Of a stretch of DNA of 64,000 nucleotides, positions 53,696 to 63,815 are shown in pieces. The notes below the pieces were generated by a model that was not told the origin of the DNA, ran no database searches, and saw only the letters and a program-made list of their open reading frames with translations. How positions within the stretch are numbered: the stretch's first letter is position 1; every line of letters begins with the position of its first letter. Source of the stretch: an uncultured Armatimonadota bacterium (GTDB taxonomy: Bacteria > Armatimonadota > Fimbriimonadia > Fimbriimonadales > Fimbriimonadaceae); assembly GCA_903899015.1 (NCBI GenBank), contig CAIUHP010000111.1:62001-126000 (forward strand), read 5' to 3'. Made by a program: the position numbers and the translations under genes.

Positions 53696-55857
53696 TCTTT
53701 CGCAAGTTCCGAAGACGACTGGTCGTGAGTAACACGATGCAACGTCTCTCGTAGCTGTTTCAAGGTAGTCGGCTTGGTAAGAAATGCATCCATGCCGACT
53801 TCTAAACACTTATCTCTTTCATGTTCCATTGCATTCGCGGTCAATGCGACGACTGGCACGTATGGAACATCTAGATTGCGAATGATGCGGCAAGCTTCCA
53901 CTCCACCCATAATCGGCATTTGTATATCCAAAAGGACGACGTCAAACGCCTCTCGGCCGAATGCTTCCACGGTTTCCTGACCGTTTTCGCAATGAGTAAT
54001 TGAGCATCCCAATTGCTCTAGCTGACTTTCGATCACCATCGTATTGATGGCATTGTCTTCCGCGAGAAGTACTCGCAGATTGAGAGGCACGTCTGCAGCC
54101 GGTTCAGCAATACGCAGTGTTGTAGTAGGCAATGTCAATTCGACTCGAAATTGGCTTCCCACACCTTCTTCACTGGATACAAAGACTTCTCCATTCATTA
54201 GCTTGATGAGTTGCCAGGTTATGGTTAATCCGAGCCCTGTGCCTCCAAAAACCCTCGTGGTTGATTCATCTGCCTGGCTGAATCGATCAAATATGGTGTC
54301 GACCTTATCGGCAGGTATTCCAACGCCGGTGTCGATAATGTCAAAAATATAGACTCCAGACTGTTCGCGAAGTTCAACTTTCACAGCCCCTTGCTGAGTG
54401 AATTTCGTGGCATTACCTATCAAGTTATTGAGAATCTGGCGGATCGCAGAAGAATCTGCCAACACTGGAAGCTGCTGTAGCTTCGGCAGCACGAGATCGA
54501 AGCGTAGGTTTTTGCCTTCCGCGATGAGGCGATGGGCAATCACAACGTCTTTGACAAGAGCGATCAAGTCTACGGGCTCGGGGTTGAGAGCCATCTTGTC
54601 AGCTTCGATCTTGCTGAAATCTAGCACTTCGACGATAATCTGCATCAGCGATCTTGAGCAACTTTGAATCGCTAACACATATTGCCTTTGACGCTCACTA
54701 AGCTCCGTTTCCTCAAGGAGATCGGCCAAGCCGATCACGCCGTTCATTGGTGTTCGAATCTCATGACTCATGTTTGCCAAGAAATTCGATTTGGCAGTAC
54801 TTGCCGCATCTGCTTCTTCCTTTGCCGCACTCAAGTTTCGCTCAAGTTCCAATCGCTCGGTAAGGTCAGAGAAGTGAATGACTTGTCCAATTTCGCCTCG
54901 GAAGGGATCATTTAAAGGTGAGCGCTTGACCGCGAAGATTCGGTCCCGATGGTGATAAAGGGTGCCGGTGCCAACATTTGATTCCGTAAATCGACCGACG
55001 GATGCAAGAAGTCTATTAGCATCTTGACCCAACAGAAATTCCGGTGCCAAGTGAAGTACTTTCGAAGCGGCTCGATTGCAGTCGATCATTTTGCCTTGGT
55101 TGTTTAAGACAATAACGGGATCGAGAAGTTGCTCAACCGCCGTTCCCCGAGCGATCGGAGCCAAGTCGAGAAACGAGAGCCTGAAAAGGCTGTAGGTTAT
55201 GATGACGCCGCAAATCGAAAACATCGCGGGCGTAACATCATAATGCCTAATTGGTTCAAAGCCTAGGTGATAAACGATGTTCCCGACAATTGGGAAAACA
55301 TAGGCCAGGAATAGGACCCGCGCTTGCTTACGGAACGCGTTGTCACGCTGAATCGCAAGGTACAGAAAAGTGCCCCAGACGTAAAGGAGAATCGTGTGGG
55401 ATATAGCGACATTAAAATAGAATGCGGGACCTGGATCGAATGCCAGAAGATAGTGTTCTCCGACTCGCTCCATGTGCGGATTCTGACGAAAAATTTCTCC
55501 CGGATTCATCCACACAAGTGGAAGCACCACGATAGGTTGAACAGCCAAAAACGCCCATCCGACGATTGAAGGCCGACGCATTCGATTGCTGTAAACCAGT
55601 GCGAACACCGCACTGGCGGCTGGCAGGAAAACGATTCCTATATACTCGACGTTGGCAAAGAAAACCGCATCTTTAATGTGCCGACAGCAAAGCTCTACTC
55701 CATAAAAGAAGCACCAAAGGAAGGCACAAATCTGGATGAGTAAGAAAGGAGCGGAAGCTGGGACCTTTTTAGCACGCCAAGCAATACTTGCCGATCCAGC
55801 CATGCAAAGCGCTGAAATAAACGGTAACGCGGCTCCAGGTGACCAGCTAAAGTCCAT
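53692..55857 (-). CDS. Hybrid sensor histidine kinase
   Basis: 721 residues. Residues 1-230 are a seven-helix membrane sensor (histidine kinase N-terminal 7TM type). Next come a PAS domain (about 235-345; LDPVIVLNNQGKMIDCNRAA), the dimerisation helix with the phosphorylated His in NMSHEIRTPMNG near 362, the ATPase with NLIGNATKFT and GTGLGLT motifs to about 590, and a C-terminal receiver with phosphorylated Asp in VVLLDIQMPIMGG near 643. No cognate regulator is adjacent. Signal unknown. Confidence 0.93.
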   Translation of the reverse strand: MDFSWSPGAALPFISALCMAGSASIAWRAKKVPASAPFLLIQICAFLWCFFYGVELCCRHIKDAVFFANVEYIGIVFLPAASAVFALVYSNRMRRPSIVGWAFLAVQPIVVLPLVWMNPGEIFRQNPHMERVGEHYLLAFDPGPAFYFNVAISHTILLYVWGTFLYLAIQRDNAFRKQARVLFLAYVFPIVGNIVYHLGFEPIRHYDVTPAMFSICGVIITYSLFRLSFLDLAPIARGTAVEQLLDPVIVLNNQGKMIDCNRAASKVLHLAPEFLLGQDANRLLASVGRFTESNVGTGTLYHHRDRIFAVKRSPLNDPFRGEIGQVIHFSDLTERLELERNLSAAKEEADAASTAKSNFLANMSHEIRTPMNGVIGLADLLEETELSERQRQYVLAIQSCSRSLMQIIVEVLDFSKIEADKMALNPEPVDLIALVKDVVIAHRLIAEGKNLRFDLVLPKLQQLPVLADSSAIRQILNNLIGNATKFTQQGAVKVELREQSGVYIFDIIDTGVGIPADKVDTIFDRFSQADESTTRVFGGTGLGLTITWQLIKLMNGEVFVSSEEGVGSQFRVELTLPTTTLRIAEPAADVPLNLRVLLAEDNAINTMVIESQLEQLGCSITHCENGQETVEAFGREAFDVVLLDIQMPIMGGVEACRIIRNLDVPYVPVVALTANAMEHERDKCLEVGMDAFLTKPTTLKQLRETLHRVTHDQSSSELAKD

Positions 55858-56069
55858 AAGCTCGAGGGGAGTTTGCTTTTAGAAGACGCTTCAAGATTCC
55901 GCCGAGCACCAAAAAAGCACGTTCAGCGCCCTGTATTATTGCTCATTTCTAAAGCCAAGAGTGCAACTATAGGGAATCAAGGCATCTCGACAGAATCGAC
56001 GCCGCTTCTCTTAACAAGTTTCTAGCCTCGCAAAGCGCGAGGCTTAAATCAAACGGTACGATTTCGGCA

Positions 56070-57170
56070 ATGACCATTAGGGCCGCGATTCTTCGGGCTG
56101 CACACCAGCCATTCTCAATTGAATCAGTCGAACTCGATTCACCTGGTCCAAATGAAGTGTTGGTGCGAATCGCTGCGACAGGAGTATGTCATAGCGATTG
56201 GCATCTCGTTTCCGGAGCGACGACTCATCCGATGCCAGTTGTGCCAGGGCATGAAGGAGCTGGAGTCGTCGAGGCGATCGGTCCAGGGGTAACTCACGTT
56301 GCAGTTGGAGACCATGTCGCACTCAATTGGGCGCCCAATTGCGGAAGTTGTTTTTATTGCCTTCATGGTCAGCATAGTCTTTGCTCAGCGTTCCTTGAGC
56401 CCATCTGGGCAGGCACGATGATGGATGGGACGACTCGTCTGTCACAGGAAGGGAAACCTCTGTATCACTTTAGCGGACTCGCCTGCTTCGCTGAAAAGAC
56501 GGTCGTTCCATCTCAATGCTGCATTCCGATTTCCAAAGAAGTGCCTCTCACAATCGCGGCTCTTGTCGGCTGCGCAGTCACCACCGGCGTAGGTGCGGCC
56601 TTGAATACCGCCAAAATCAAGCCTGGTAGTTCAGTTGTCGTCTATGGAGTGGGCGGCGTCGGTCTGAGTATTGTTATGGGCGCGATGCTTGCAGGAGCGA
56701 GCCAAATTCTTGCGATTGATCGTTCGGAATCCAAGATCTCAACTGCAGTGTCGTTTGGTGCTACGGCAGGAATCATTTCTGGAGACAATGACATTGAATG
56801 GATTCGTTCTCAAACGGAAGGCCGAGGTGCAGACTACGTGTTCGAGGCCGTGGGTATTCCAAGTCTGCAGGAGCGGTGCTTACCCGCTGTGAGGCCAGGC
56901 GGGGTGATTGTCTTCGCGGGGATATCACCGATGGGCTCGGCGACCAACCTTCCAGGCGCAATCTTGACTCGCCAGGAGAAAACGGTCATGGGCTCGTACT
57001 ACGGATCAGCGAATCCGGCCCGGGACTTCCCTCTTTATGCCGAGCTCTATTTGCGCGGCAAACTTGATCTCGACAGGCTGGTCACCCGCACGTACTCTCT
57101 CGATCAGATCAATGAGGCTTATGCAGACATGCTGTCAGGCGATGTTGCGAGAGGGGTTATCGTCTTCTGA
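56070..57170 (+). CDS. Zinc-dependent alcohol dehydrogenase
   Basis: 366 residues, medium-chain family. Catalytic zinc ligands: GVCHSDWH near residue 38, GHEGAGV near 60; structural zinc Cys residues in CGSCFYCLHGQHSLC near 90-104. NAD-binding GVGGVGLS near 185. It resembles class III-like enzymes that oxidise alcohols or hydroxymethyl conjugates; the substrate is unproven. It is convergent with the acyl-CoA dehydrogenase. Confidence 0.92.
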   Translation: MTIRAAILRAAHQPFSIESVELDSPGPNEVLVRIAATGVCHSDWHLVSGATTHPMPVVPGHEGAGVVEAIGPGVTHVAVGDHVALNWAPNCGSCFYCLHGQHSLCSAFLEPIWAGTMMDGTTRLSQEGKPLYHFSGLACFAEKTVVPSQCCIPISKEVPLTIAALVGCAVTTGVGAALNTAKIKPGSSVVVYGVGGVGLSIVMGAMLAGASQILAIDRSESKISTAVSFGATAGIISGDNDIEWIRSQTEGRGADYVFEAVGIPSLQERCLPAVRPGGVIVFAGISPMGSATNLPGAILTRQEKTVMGSYYGSANPARDFPLYAELYLRGKLDLDRLVTRTYSLDQINEAYADMLSGDVARGVIVF

Positions 57171-57188
57171 AACGAGAACCCCTTCGAT

Positions 57189-58376
57189 TTATCCTTCCCA
57201 AGCAGGAAGCGTCTTGCTGAGTGGTTTGTCTTGTCGATAGCCAAGTTCATATTCGGCTTGAACAATGGTATGAATCTCATGAGTGCCCTCATAGATCATT
57301 GCTCCGCGTGAGTTGCGGAAATATCTCTCGACCGGGAATTCGTCGCAGAATCCGTAGGCACCGTGAATCTCTACCGCGTCGTTTGCAGACTTAAACGCAT
57401 TGGAGCAATTCTGCCACTTCGCCATGCTGACCTCTCGGGTGTGACGCATGCCGACATTCTTCATCCAACCTACTTGGTAGTAGAGTAATCGGCCGATATC
57501 TCGACCGGCAACCATATTGGCAATCATTTGTTGAACGAGTTGCTTACGTCCAATCTCTTCCCCTTGAACCTTTCGCTCCCGAGCGTACTTGTTACAGGCA
57601 TCAAGACAAGCGGTGATGATGCCAACCGCTCCAGAGGCAACGGTATAGCGACCGTGATCCAGGGCCGACATGGCAACCTTAAATCCATCCCCTTCTGCGC
57701 CAAGTAAACGATCCTTCTCCACCCGCATTTCGTCAAAGAAGATCTGACCTGTGTTGCCCGCCCGAACCCCTAACTTGCCCTTCAGCGGCTTGCTATGAAA
57801 GCCCGGTGTGTTGCGATCAACGATAAAAGCGCAGAAAGTCGGCTTGTCTCCGCCCCCGGCTAACTTCGTGATCACCAAGAATTGGTCGGCGTAGTCGGCC
57901 AGTGAAATCCAAGTCTTTTCTCCGTTAATAACGTAGCTGTCGCCATCTTTACGTGCCGTCGTTGAAAGACTAATGGCATCGGAACCCGCGTTAGGCTCAG
58001 TCAATCCGAATGCCCCAACCTTATCGCCGCTCGCGAGACCAGGTAACCAGCGATTCTTCTGTTCCTCAGTGCCCCATTGCAAGAGGGTCAAGCTGTGGAG
58101 TCCACTGTGGACACTCATAACCACGCGAGCGCTTGTATCGGCCCGCTCCAACTCTTCGCAAACGATTCCAAGCGCGATATAGTCGGTACCGCTTCCACCA
58201 TACTTGGCTGGAATACTGACTCCTAAGAGCCCAGCCTGGCCCATTTTGTCGAGCATTTGCCGATCAGACTTAGCTTCGCGGTCCCGTTCCTGGATACCAG
58301 GAACTACCTCTTGCTGACCAAACTTGTACGCCATCTCACGAATCAATTCGTGTTCCGGGGTAAGTGCGAAATCCAT
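57189..58376 (-). CDS. Acyl-CoA dehydrogenase
   Basis: 395 residues, flavoprotein fold. Family signatures: AFGLTEPNAGSDA near residue 125, WISLADYADQFLVITK near 155, the FAD-binding ERYFRNSRGAMIYEGTHEIH near 360 with the catalytic Glu in YEGT. Substrate chain length and specificity cannot be read here. It may feed fatty-acid or branched-chain acid oxidation. Confidence 0.95.
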   Translation of the reverse strand: MDFALTPEHELIREMAYKFGQQEVVPGIQERDREAKSDRQMLDKMGQAGLLGVSIPAKYGGSGTDYIALGIVCEELERADTSARVVMSVHSGLHSLTLLQWGTEEQKNRWLPGLASGDKVGAFGLTEPNAGSDAISLSTTARKDGDSYVINGEKTWISLADYADQFLVITKLAGGGDKPTFCAFIVDRNTPGFHSKPLKGKLGVRAGNTGQIFFDEMRVEKDRLLGAEGDGFKVAMSALDHGRYTVASGAVGIITACLDACNKYARERKVQGEEIGRKQLVQQMIANMVAGRDIGRLLYYQVGWMKNVGMRHTREVSMAKWQNCSNAFKSANDAVEIHGAYGFCDEFPVERYFRNSRGAMIYEGTHEIHTIVQAEYELGYRQDKPLSKTLPAWEG

Positions 58377-58421
58377 TCGTAAAGCGTACCGCCTTATCGA
58401 ATGGTCGCTGTGATCTTCAAC

Positions 58422-59057
58422 CTAGAAATCAGCGTGTTCGCCAGCATCAAGCGGTACAAACGCGATGCCTTCCGCTTCCAGAATGCGCTTAAACATTCCA
58501 TGAAACATCGTCGGCGATTTGAGTAAGGCATCGTGAACGGGAATACATGTTTTCGGCTTGAGCTTGAGAACATAGTCGATGCAATCGGAAACACTCAACC
58601 AGGGTCCCGAAATGGGTAGGGCAAGAATTTCAGTTGGCCAAAACGGATTCAAGAATGCATCGCCGGGATAGAAAAATCGGTCACCAATTACGAAACCAGT
58701 ATTAAGCACCTGAGGAATCGACTTGTGCATAAAAGCATGGGGTCCTTCGATTGCGTTAACCGATAACCCACCGACCATCGTCGTTGCGCCATCAGCAAGA
58801 AGCTCGCAAGGCACGCCCGCTTCATCAAGTATTTTCGCGACCGCAGAATTCGTGATGATTCGAACAGTCGGGTTGTTGTCAAGGATAGCTTTGACCGAAT
58901 CGAGATGCATGTGGTCGGCATGTTCATGTGTTACCAACAAGGCATCTACACCTTTCCACTCGTTTTGTCCGGTCGAAAAAATTCCGGGATCAGTTAAAAG
59001 TCGAACGTCCTTGTCTTCAATCGCTAGGCAGCAGTGGCCAATTTTATGAATTTTCAT
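58422..59057 (-). CDS. Metallo-beta-lactamase-fold hydrolase (UlaG-like)
   Basis: 211 residues. The metal site includes LVTHEHADHMHLDS near residue 42 (HxHxDH), later His in EGPHAFMH near 105 and PVHDALL near 176. It resembles the UlaG-like subfamily with substrate-specific loops. Possible role: lactonase or phosphodiesterase. It follows the acyl-CoA dehydrogenase upstream on the same strand with a 45-bp gap. Confidence 0.85.
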   Translation of the reverse strand: MKIHKIGHCCLAIEDKDVRLLTDPGIFSTGQNEWKGVDALLVTHEHADHMHLDSVKAILDNNPTVRIITNSAVAKILDEAGVPCELLADGATTMVGGLSVNAIEGPHAFMHKSIPQVLNTGFVIGDRFFYPGDAFLNPFWPTEILALPISGPWLSVSDCIDYVLKLKPKTCIPVHDALLKSPTMFHGMFKRILEAEGIAFVPLDAGEHADF

Positions 59058-59234
59058 TGAGATCTCGGTCGTGTTAGCAAAGGTAACTCATTCAGAGAAT
59101 GCACGAATCAAGTCGGCATTTCCAAGGGTTATAGCTTCGTAGTTGTTCTCTTCAATGTTTCTTACGCTCTAGAAGAACGATTTCGGGTATGACGGTGCCA
59201 GGCATTTGCCTTTACCTTTGGTCTGAACCCATCC

Positions 59235-61907
59235 ATGAATAAACCCTTCGCACTTGCGTTCACTTTAGTCCCAGCTCTCGTCTTGGCCCAAGGTGGCCGA
59301 GTGAAGCCAAAGCCAGTCGAAGCAGAAATCAAGCCGACACCGCCCGCGCAAGAAACCGTTGCAGCGGACGGCCCAATGTGGCAGCTGCTCAAGAATCTCA
59401 ACCCCCGACAGCTTGGCCCCACAAATATGGGTGGCCGAATGATCAGTATTGCGGTGTTCGAACGCGATCCGAGAATTTTCTATGTCGCAAGTGCCTCGGG
59501 TGGGCTTTTCAAGACCGTAAACGGCGGCATCTCGTTCACCACTGTTTTCGAGCGCGAAGGATCGATCTCCATTGGAGCAGTTGCCGTTAGCGCCACCGAT
59601 CCCAATATCGTGTGGGTAGGGACAGGCGAAGCGAGTTCACGAAACTCAGTTGCTTGGGGCGACGGTGTTTATAAGTCGACCAACGGAGGAGTTACCTGGA
59701 CCAACATGGGGCTAAAGGAGTCGATGCATGTTGGTCGCATCGTCATTGATCCCAAGAATCCTGACACCGTCTATGTAGGCGCCCTCGGCCGATTATGGGG
59801 TTCCAATCCCGAGCGCGGACTCTATAAAACAACCGATGGCGGCAAAACTTGGGTCAAGTCTCTTTTTGTTGATGATAAGACCGGCGTCATCGATATCGAG
59901 ATGAATCCTGAGAACAACAAAGAGCTGTTCGCTTCGATGTGGCAAAGAGTGCGCAAGCCATACGACTTCATCAGCGGTGGCCCAGGCAGCGGACTCTATA
60001 AGAGCTCCGACGCCGGAAAGACATGGCGGCACATCTCCAAAGGATTACCTTCAACCAACTTTGGACGAATTGGTTTGAGCTATTTCCGCAAAAACCCCAA
60101 AGTGATCATCGGCACATTTGAATACAAGCCGGATCGAAAAGCAGAGGAAGCCGAGAAGCCACCTGCCCATCGCCCCGGCGATGGCGGCGAAGTTAAAAAC
60201 TATGCTGGCGGAACATATAAGAGCACCGATGGTGGCGAATCATGGAAGCGCATCAACTTCCTGAATCCTCGACCGTTTTACTTCAGCACTCCAGAGCAAG
60301 ATCCGAACGACGAGAATCGAATCTATATCCTCGGAGATAACCTGTGGTATTCCGATGATGCTGGAAAGACATTCAAGACTTACAGCATTCGCGTCCACCC
60401 GGACCATCACGCATTCTGGATCAATCCCAAAGATAGCTATCAGATTCTTGACGGAAACGACGGCGGACTATTCACCTCTCGCGATAAAGGATTGGCCTGG
60501 GAACAGCTTAACCAGTTACCCATCGGTCAGTTCTATGCAGCCGCCGTCGATATGAGACGACCTTACTGGATCTATGGTGGACTACAGGACAACAGTTGCT
60601 GGGGTATTCCTACTCAAACGAAGAAAGGTGGAATTGCATTCTACGATTCTGTTGCTTTGGGAGGAGGAGACGGCTTTCACTGCCAAGTAGATCCGAGCGA
60701 TTGGACCACCGTCTATTCGGAAAGTCAGGGTGGCGGTGCGAGTAGGACCGACCTTCTGACCGGTCAGAGCCGAGGCATTCGACCTCGTGGGCAAGGCGTT
60801 CGCTTCAATTGGAGCACTCCTTTTATTATCAGCCCACACAATCCCCACACTCTCTATTTCGGCGGCAACATCCTTTTCAAGTCGGTCGATCGAGGAGACC
60901 ACTGGAACCCAATTTCCAAGGATCTAACCACCAATGATCCTTCAAAGCAACATGCCGGTGACAAGAGCGTAACTCCGGAAAATACCGGTGCCGAAATGCA
61001 CTGCACGATTATCACCATCAGCGAATCAGCCATGAAAGAAGGGCTTATTTGGACTGGGTCAGATGACGGTCAGGTCAACGTCACTCGAAACGGTGGGACA
61101 TCTTGGACAAACGTTACTGCCAATATTCCTGACCTTCCGAAGAACACCTGGTGTTCAAGAGTGCTGGCATCGAAATGGGTCGAAGGTCGAGCCTATGCTA
61201 CGTTCGATGGTCACCGTGATAATGACTTTAAGCCTTACGTTTACGTCACGGAAGACTTTGGCAAGACTTGGAAGTCGTTAGCGACTGGCCTTCCAGATTT
61301 CGACAACATTTATGTGATCACCGAAGGCGAAAAGAATAAGGATCTGCTCTACATGGGTTCGGAAATGTCACTCCGATTCTCACTGGATCGAGGCCAAACT
61401 TGGACTCGTTTCCGAACCAAATTCCCAACGGTTGCCGTACACGACCTAATCGTCCATCCTAAGGAATTAGACTTGGTCATTGCTACCCATGGTCGGTCGC
61501 TTTGGACCCTTGACGTCAGTGGACTGGAACAGCTTGGCAAGGAAGACTTGGACAAAGATGTTGTTGTTCCGACACCGCAAGATGTACTGCTGATGCCCCG
61601 TAGTGGTGGCGGCGGTTGGGAAGGAGATCGTTTCTTTGTCGCTCCAAACAGTCAACCAGGCACGCGCATCATGTATTACTTGAAGAAAGCGGCAAAGGAT
61701 GTCACCGTTATTGTCTCCGACATCAAAGGCGATCGAACTCAAGAATATACTGGAAGCTCAGATCCAGGCTTGAATGTCATAACGTGGTCCGGAAGACTTG
61801 ACGGTCGTATGGCTCCTCAAGGCGACTATAAAGTCACGGTCAAGGTGGATGGCAAAGAGTATGTTTCCGCGGTGCACGTTGAAGACGTTTCGAAGAAGGT
61901 TGAGTAA
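59235..61907 (+). CDS. Secreted VPS10/sortilin-like BNR-repeat protein
   Basis: 890 residues with a signal peptide (FALAFTLVPALVLAQ). About ten BNR repeats (NGGVTW, TDGGKTW, SDAGKTW, TDGGESW, SRDKGLAW, SVDRGDHW, TRNGGTSW, TEDFGKTW, SLDRGQTW) build a large propeller. The C-terminal about 80 residues look like an FlgD-type Ig domain (GLNVITWSGRLDGRMAPQGDY). No catalytic residues are certain; the role could be binding rather than hydrolysis. rsmG follows after 3 bp, so both are co-transcribed. Confidence 0.85.
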   Translation: MNKPFALAFTLVPALVLAQGGRVKPKPVEAEIKPTPPAQETVAADGPMWQLLKNLNPRQLGPTNMGGRMISIAVFERDPRIFYVASASGGLFKTVNGGISFTTVFEREGSISIGAVAVSATDPNIVWVGTGEASSRNSVAWGDGVYKSTNGGVTWTNMGLKESMHVGRIVIDPKNPDTVYVGALGRLWGSNPERGLYKTTDGGKTWVKSLFVDDKTGVIDIEMNPENNKELFASMWQRVRKPYDFISGGPGSGLYKSSDAGKTWRHISKGLPSTNFGRIGLSYFRKNPKVIIGTFEYKPDRKAEEAEKPPAHRPGDGGEVKNYAGGTYKSTDGGESWKRINFLNPRPFYFSTPEQDPNDENRIYILGDNLWYSDDAGKTFKTYSIRVHPDHHAFWINPKDSYQILDGNDGGLFTSRDKGLAWEQLNQLPIGQFYAAAVDMRRPYWIYGGLQDNSCWGIPTQTKKGGIAFYDSVALGGGDGFHCQVDPSDWTTVYSESQGGGASRTDLLTGQSRGIRPRGQGVRFNWSTPFIISPHNPHTLYFGGNILFKSVDRGDHWNPISKDLTTNDPSKQHAGDKSVTPENTGAEMHCTIITISESAMKEGLIWTGSDDGQVNVTRNGGTSWTNVTANIPDLPKNTWCSRVLASKWVEGRAYATFDGHRDNDFKPYVYVTEDFGKTWKSLATGLPDFDNIYVITEGEKNKDLLYMGSEMSLRFSLDRGQTWTRFRTKFPTVAVHDLIVHPKELDLVIATHGRSLWTLDVSGLEQLGKEDLDKDVVVPTPQDVLLMPRSGGGGWEGDRFFVAPNSQPGTRIMYYLKKAAKDVTVIVSDIKGDRTQEYTGSSDPGLNVITWSGRLDGRMAPQGDYKVTVKVDGKEYVSAVHVEDVSKKVE

Positions 61908-61910
61908 TAA

Positions 61911-62585
61911 ATGAATGGCGATCTGTTCGCCCAAGCAGCAGAAGAGATCGGCCTCAAGCTGACGTCGGAACAAATTCAACAGTTCCAGCAGTTTGAGGAC
62001 GCTCTTTATAAAGCAAATGAGGTGATGAACCTCACTCGAGTACCGAAGGAGGATTGCTGGCAACGGCATTTCTTGGACAGCCTCCTCTTTCAGGATCTCA
62101 TCCCAAGACATGCCTTCGTTCTCGACATCGGAACGGGCCCGGGATTTCCTTCTTGGCCGTTAGCCTGCGCACGACCCGATATCAAAATTACGACCATTGA
62201 TTCAAATGGCAAGATGATCGGATTTCTCCAGCAGAACGAACTGCCCAACTTGACAAATATCCAGGATCGGGCCGAAAACTGGAAAGTAAACGAAAGGTTT
62301 GATTTCGTAACGGGCCGGGCCCTGGCACCGCTTTCCACTCAATTGGAACTGAGTGCACGCCCCTGCAAAATAAAGGGGCAAATCGTTCCGATGCGATCTG
62401 AGTCCGATCGCGATTTGGTTCAATCAGTGGATCTTGAACCTTTAGGCTTGGAGTACGTTGAAACAATTGAAAGGCCCATGCCAGGAACAGACATCACTCG
62501 CCTGTTCCCGGTTTACAAAAAAGTCGCTAAGACGAAGCATGGATTTCCTCGACGGTGGGCCGAGATCAAATCCTATCCTCTGTAG
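61911..62585 (+). CDS. rsmG: 16S rRNA (guanine527-N7)-methyltransferase
   Basis: 224 residues. The SAM-binding motif is VLDIGTGPGFPSWPLA near residue 68 and a DSNGKMIGFLQQ stretch near 97. FVTGRALAPLSTQLEL near 128 is family-typical. It methylates G527 of 16S rRNA. It starts 3 bp after the VPS10-like stop, an unusual genomic context for rsmG, which is often next to parAB or mnmG. Confidence 0.94.
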   Translation: MNGDLFAQAAEEIGLKLTSEQIQQFQQFEDALYKANEVMNLTRVPKEDCWQRHFLDSLLFQDLIPRHAFVLDIGTGPGFPSWPLACARPDIKITTIDSNGKMIGFLQQNELPNLTNIQDRAENWKVNERFDFVTGRALAPLSTQLELSARPCKIKGQIVPMRSESDRDLVQSVDLEPLGLEYVETIERPMPGTDITRLFPVYKKVAKTKHGFPRRWAEIKSYPL

Positions 62586-62590
62586 TGTCC

Positions 62591-63727
62591 TTACCTGAAG
62601 GATTGGTTTAAGTCGACAACGACGTCGTCTCGAACAACTTTCTGGTGACGTGACGTTCGGATTCGTTCCATGAGCTCCTTCTCGTACGCGGCTGAATCCA
62701 AGGGTAACTCGACCAGCGAATTGGTAAATGTCGAGTAGAGCATCGCATTCGCGAATTCGACCGAATGAATTCCTTCTTCAGCAGGTGCGATTAACTCGCC
62801 GCCATCAAGGATCGTGTCCACAAAGTTTTGAATGATGCCGATATGCTGAGGTCCGTGGTTGGATTCAGGCACGCTACACTGCCACGTCGGGGGAGTGGCA
62901 AACGACTCCCTCGAACCTCCGCAGAACTCAGCAACCGACATTTCCGTGCGATCAAAGGTGATCTTGTCGTTTTCAAAAACCAGGCGGCCACGATCGCCGG
63001 CTATTTCTAGTCGACTCGTTCCAGGCGCTTCTCCAGTCGTCGCCACAAAGATTCCATTTGCCCCGTTGGCATATTCCAAATAGGCTGTAACGTCATCTTC
63101 AACCTCGATGTTGTGAAAACGGCCAAAGTTGCAGAACGCGCGAACCTTGGTTGGCATCCCACAGATCCATTGGAACAAATCTAAAGTGTGTGGGCATTGG
63201 TTGAGCAGAACACCTCCTCCCTCGCCACCCCAAGTAGCTCGCCAACCACCGCTTGCATAGTAAGCCTCAGTGCGAAACCAGTTGGTAGCGACGCATGCAG
63301 TTCTTTGAATCTCTCCTAGCTCGCCATTCTTGACGATGGAGCGAATGCGCTTATAAAAAGGGTCGGTGCGCTGATTGAACATCGCTCCGAAAACGAGGTT
63401 CTTGTTGGTATGAGCCGCAATCAGACGCTCACAATCTGCCTTGTGAACGGAAATCGGTTTTTCCGTGAGAACGTGAATGCCATTATTGAGAGCATCGATG
63501 CCGATCGTCGTATGGTCGTAATGAGGAACGGCGATGAGGATTGCGTCGATTTCTCCCGACCGAATCATTTCAGCACTATCTGTAAATGTCTTGAACTGCT
63601 TGTATCGTTCTAACTTTTCAGGTACCGAGTCGCAGACCGCAGTCAATTTACACCCCTTGATCCGATCCATCCCCGCAACGTGCCCCGATCCCATGTTTCC
63701 GAGCCCTACAATTCCAAGTCGCACCAT
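62591..63727 (-). CDS. Gfo/Idh/MocA family oxidoreductase
   Basis: 378 residues. NAD(P)-binding GIVGLGNMGSGHVAG near residue 5, VLTEKPISVHKADCERL near 90 (the EKP motif with catalytic Lys), and a C-terminal alpha/beta domain with GGGVLLNQCPHTLDLFQWICG near 170 that carries the His-x-x-Asp pair. Such enzymes act on sugars or inositols. The substrate is unproven. It is convergent with rsmG (5-bp gap). Confidence 0.92.
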   Translation of the reverse strand: MVRLGIVGLGNMGSGHVAGMDRIKGCKLTAVCDSVPEKLERYKQFKTFTDSAEMIRSGEIDAILIAVPHYDHTTIGIDALNNGIHVLTEKPISVHKADCERLIAAHTNKNLVFGAMFNQRTDPFYKRIRSIVKNGELGEIQRTACVATNWFRTEAYYASGGWRATWGGEGGGVLLNQCPHTLDLFQWICGMPTKVRAFCNFGRFHNIEVEDDVTAYLEYANGANGIFVATTGEAPGTSRLEIAGDRGRLVFENDKITFDRTEMSVAEFCGGSRESFATPPTWQCSVPESNHGPQHIGIIQNFVDTILDGGELIAPAEEGIHSVEFANAMLYSTFTNSLVELPLDSAAYEKELMERIRTSRHQKVVRDDVVVDLNQSFR

Positions 63728-63815
63728 AGGCGGCAGGTTACCAAAAACTGGATACTCTGCGACACGCCTCGGTTGTCCGTTTTCAGATTTGGCTTAACGC
63801 GGTAACCTTTACCTC

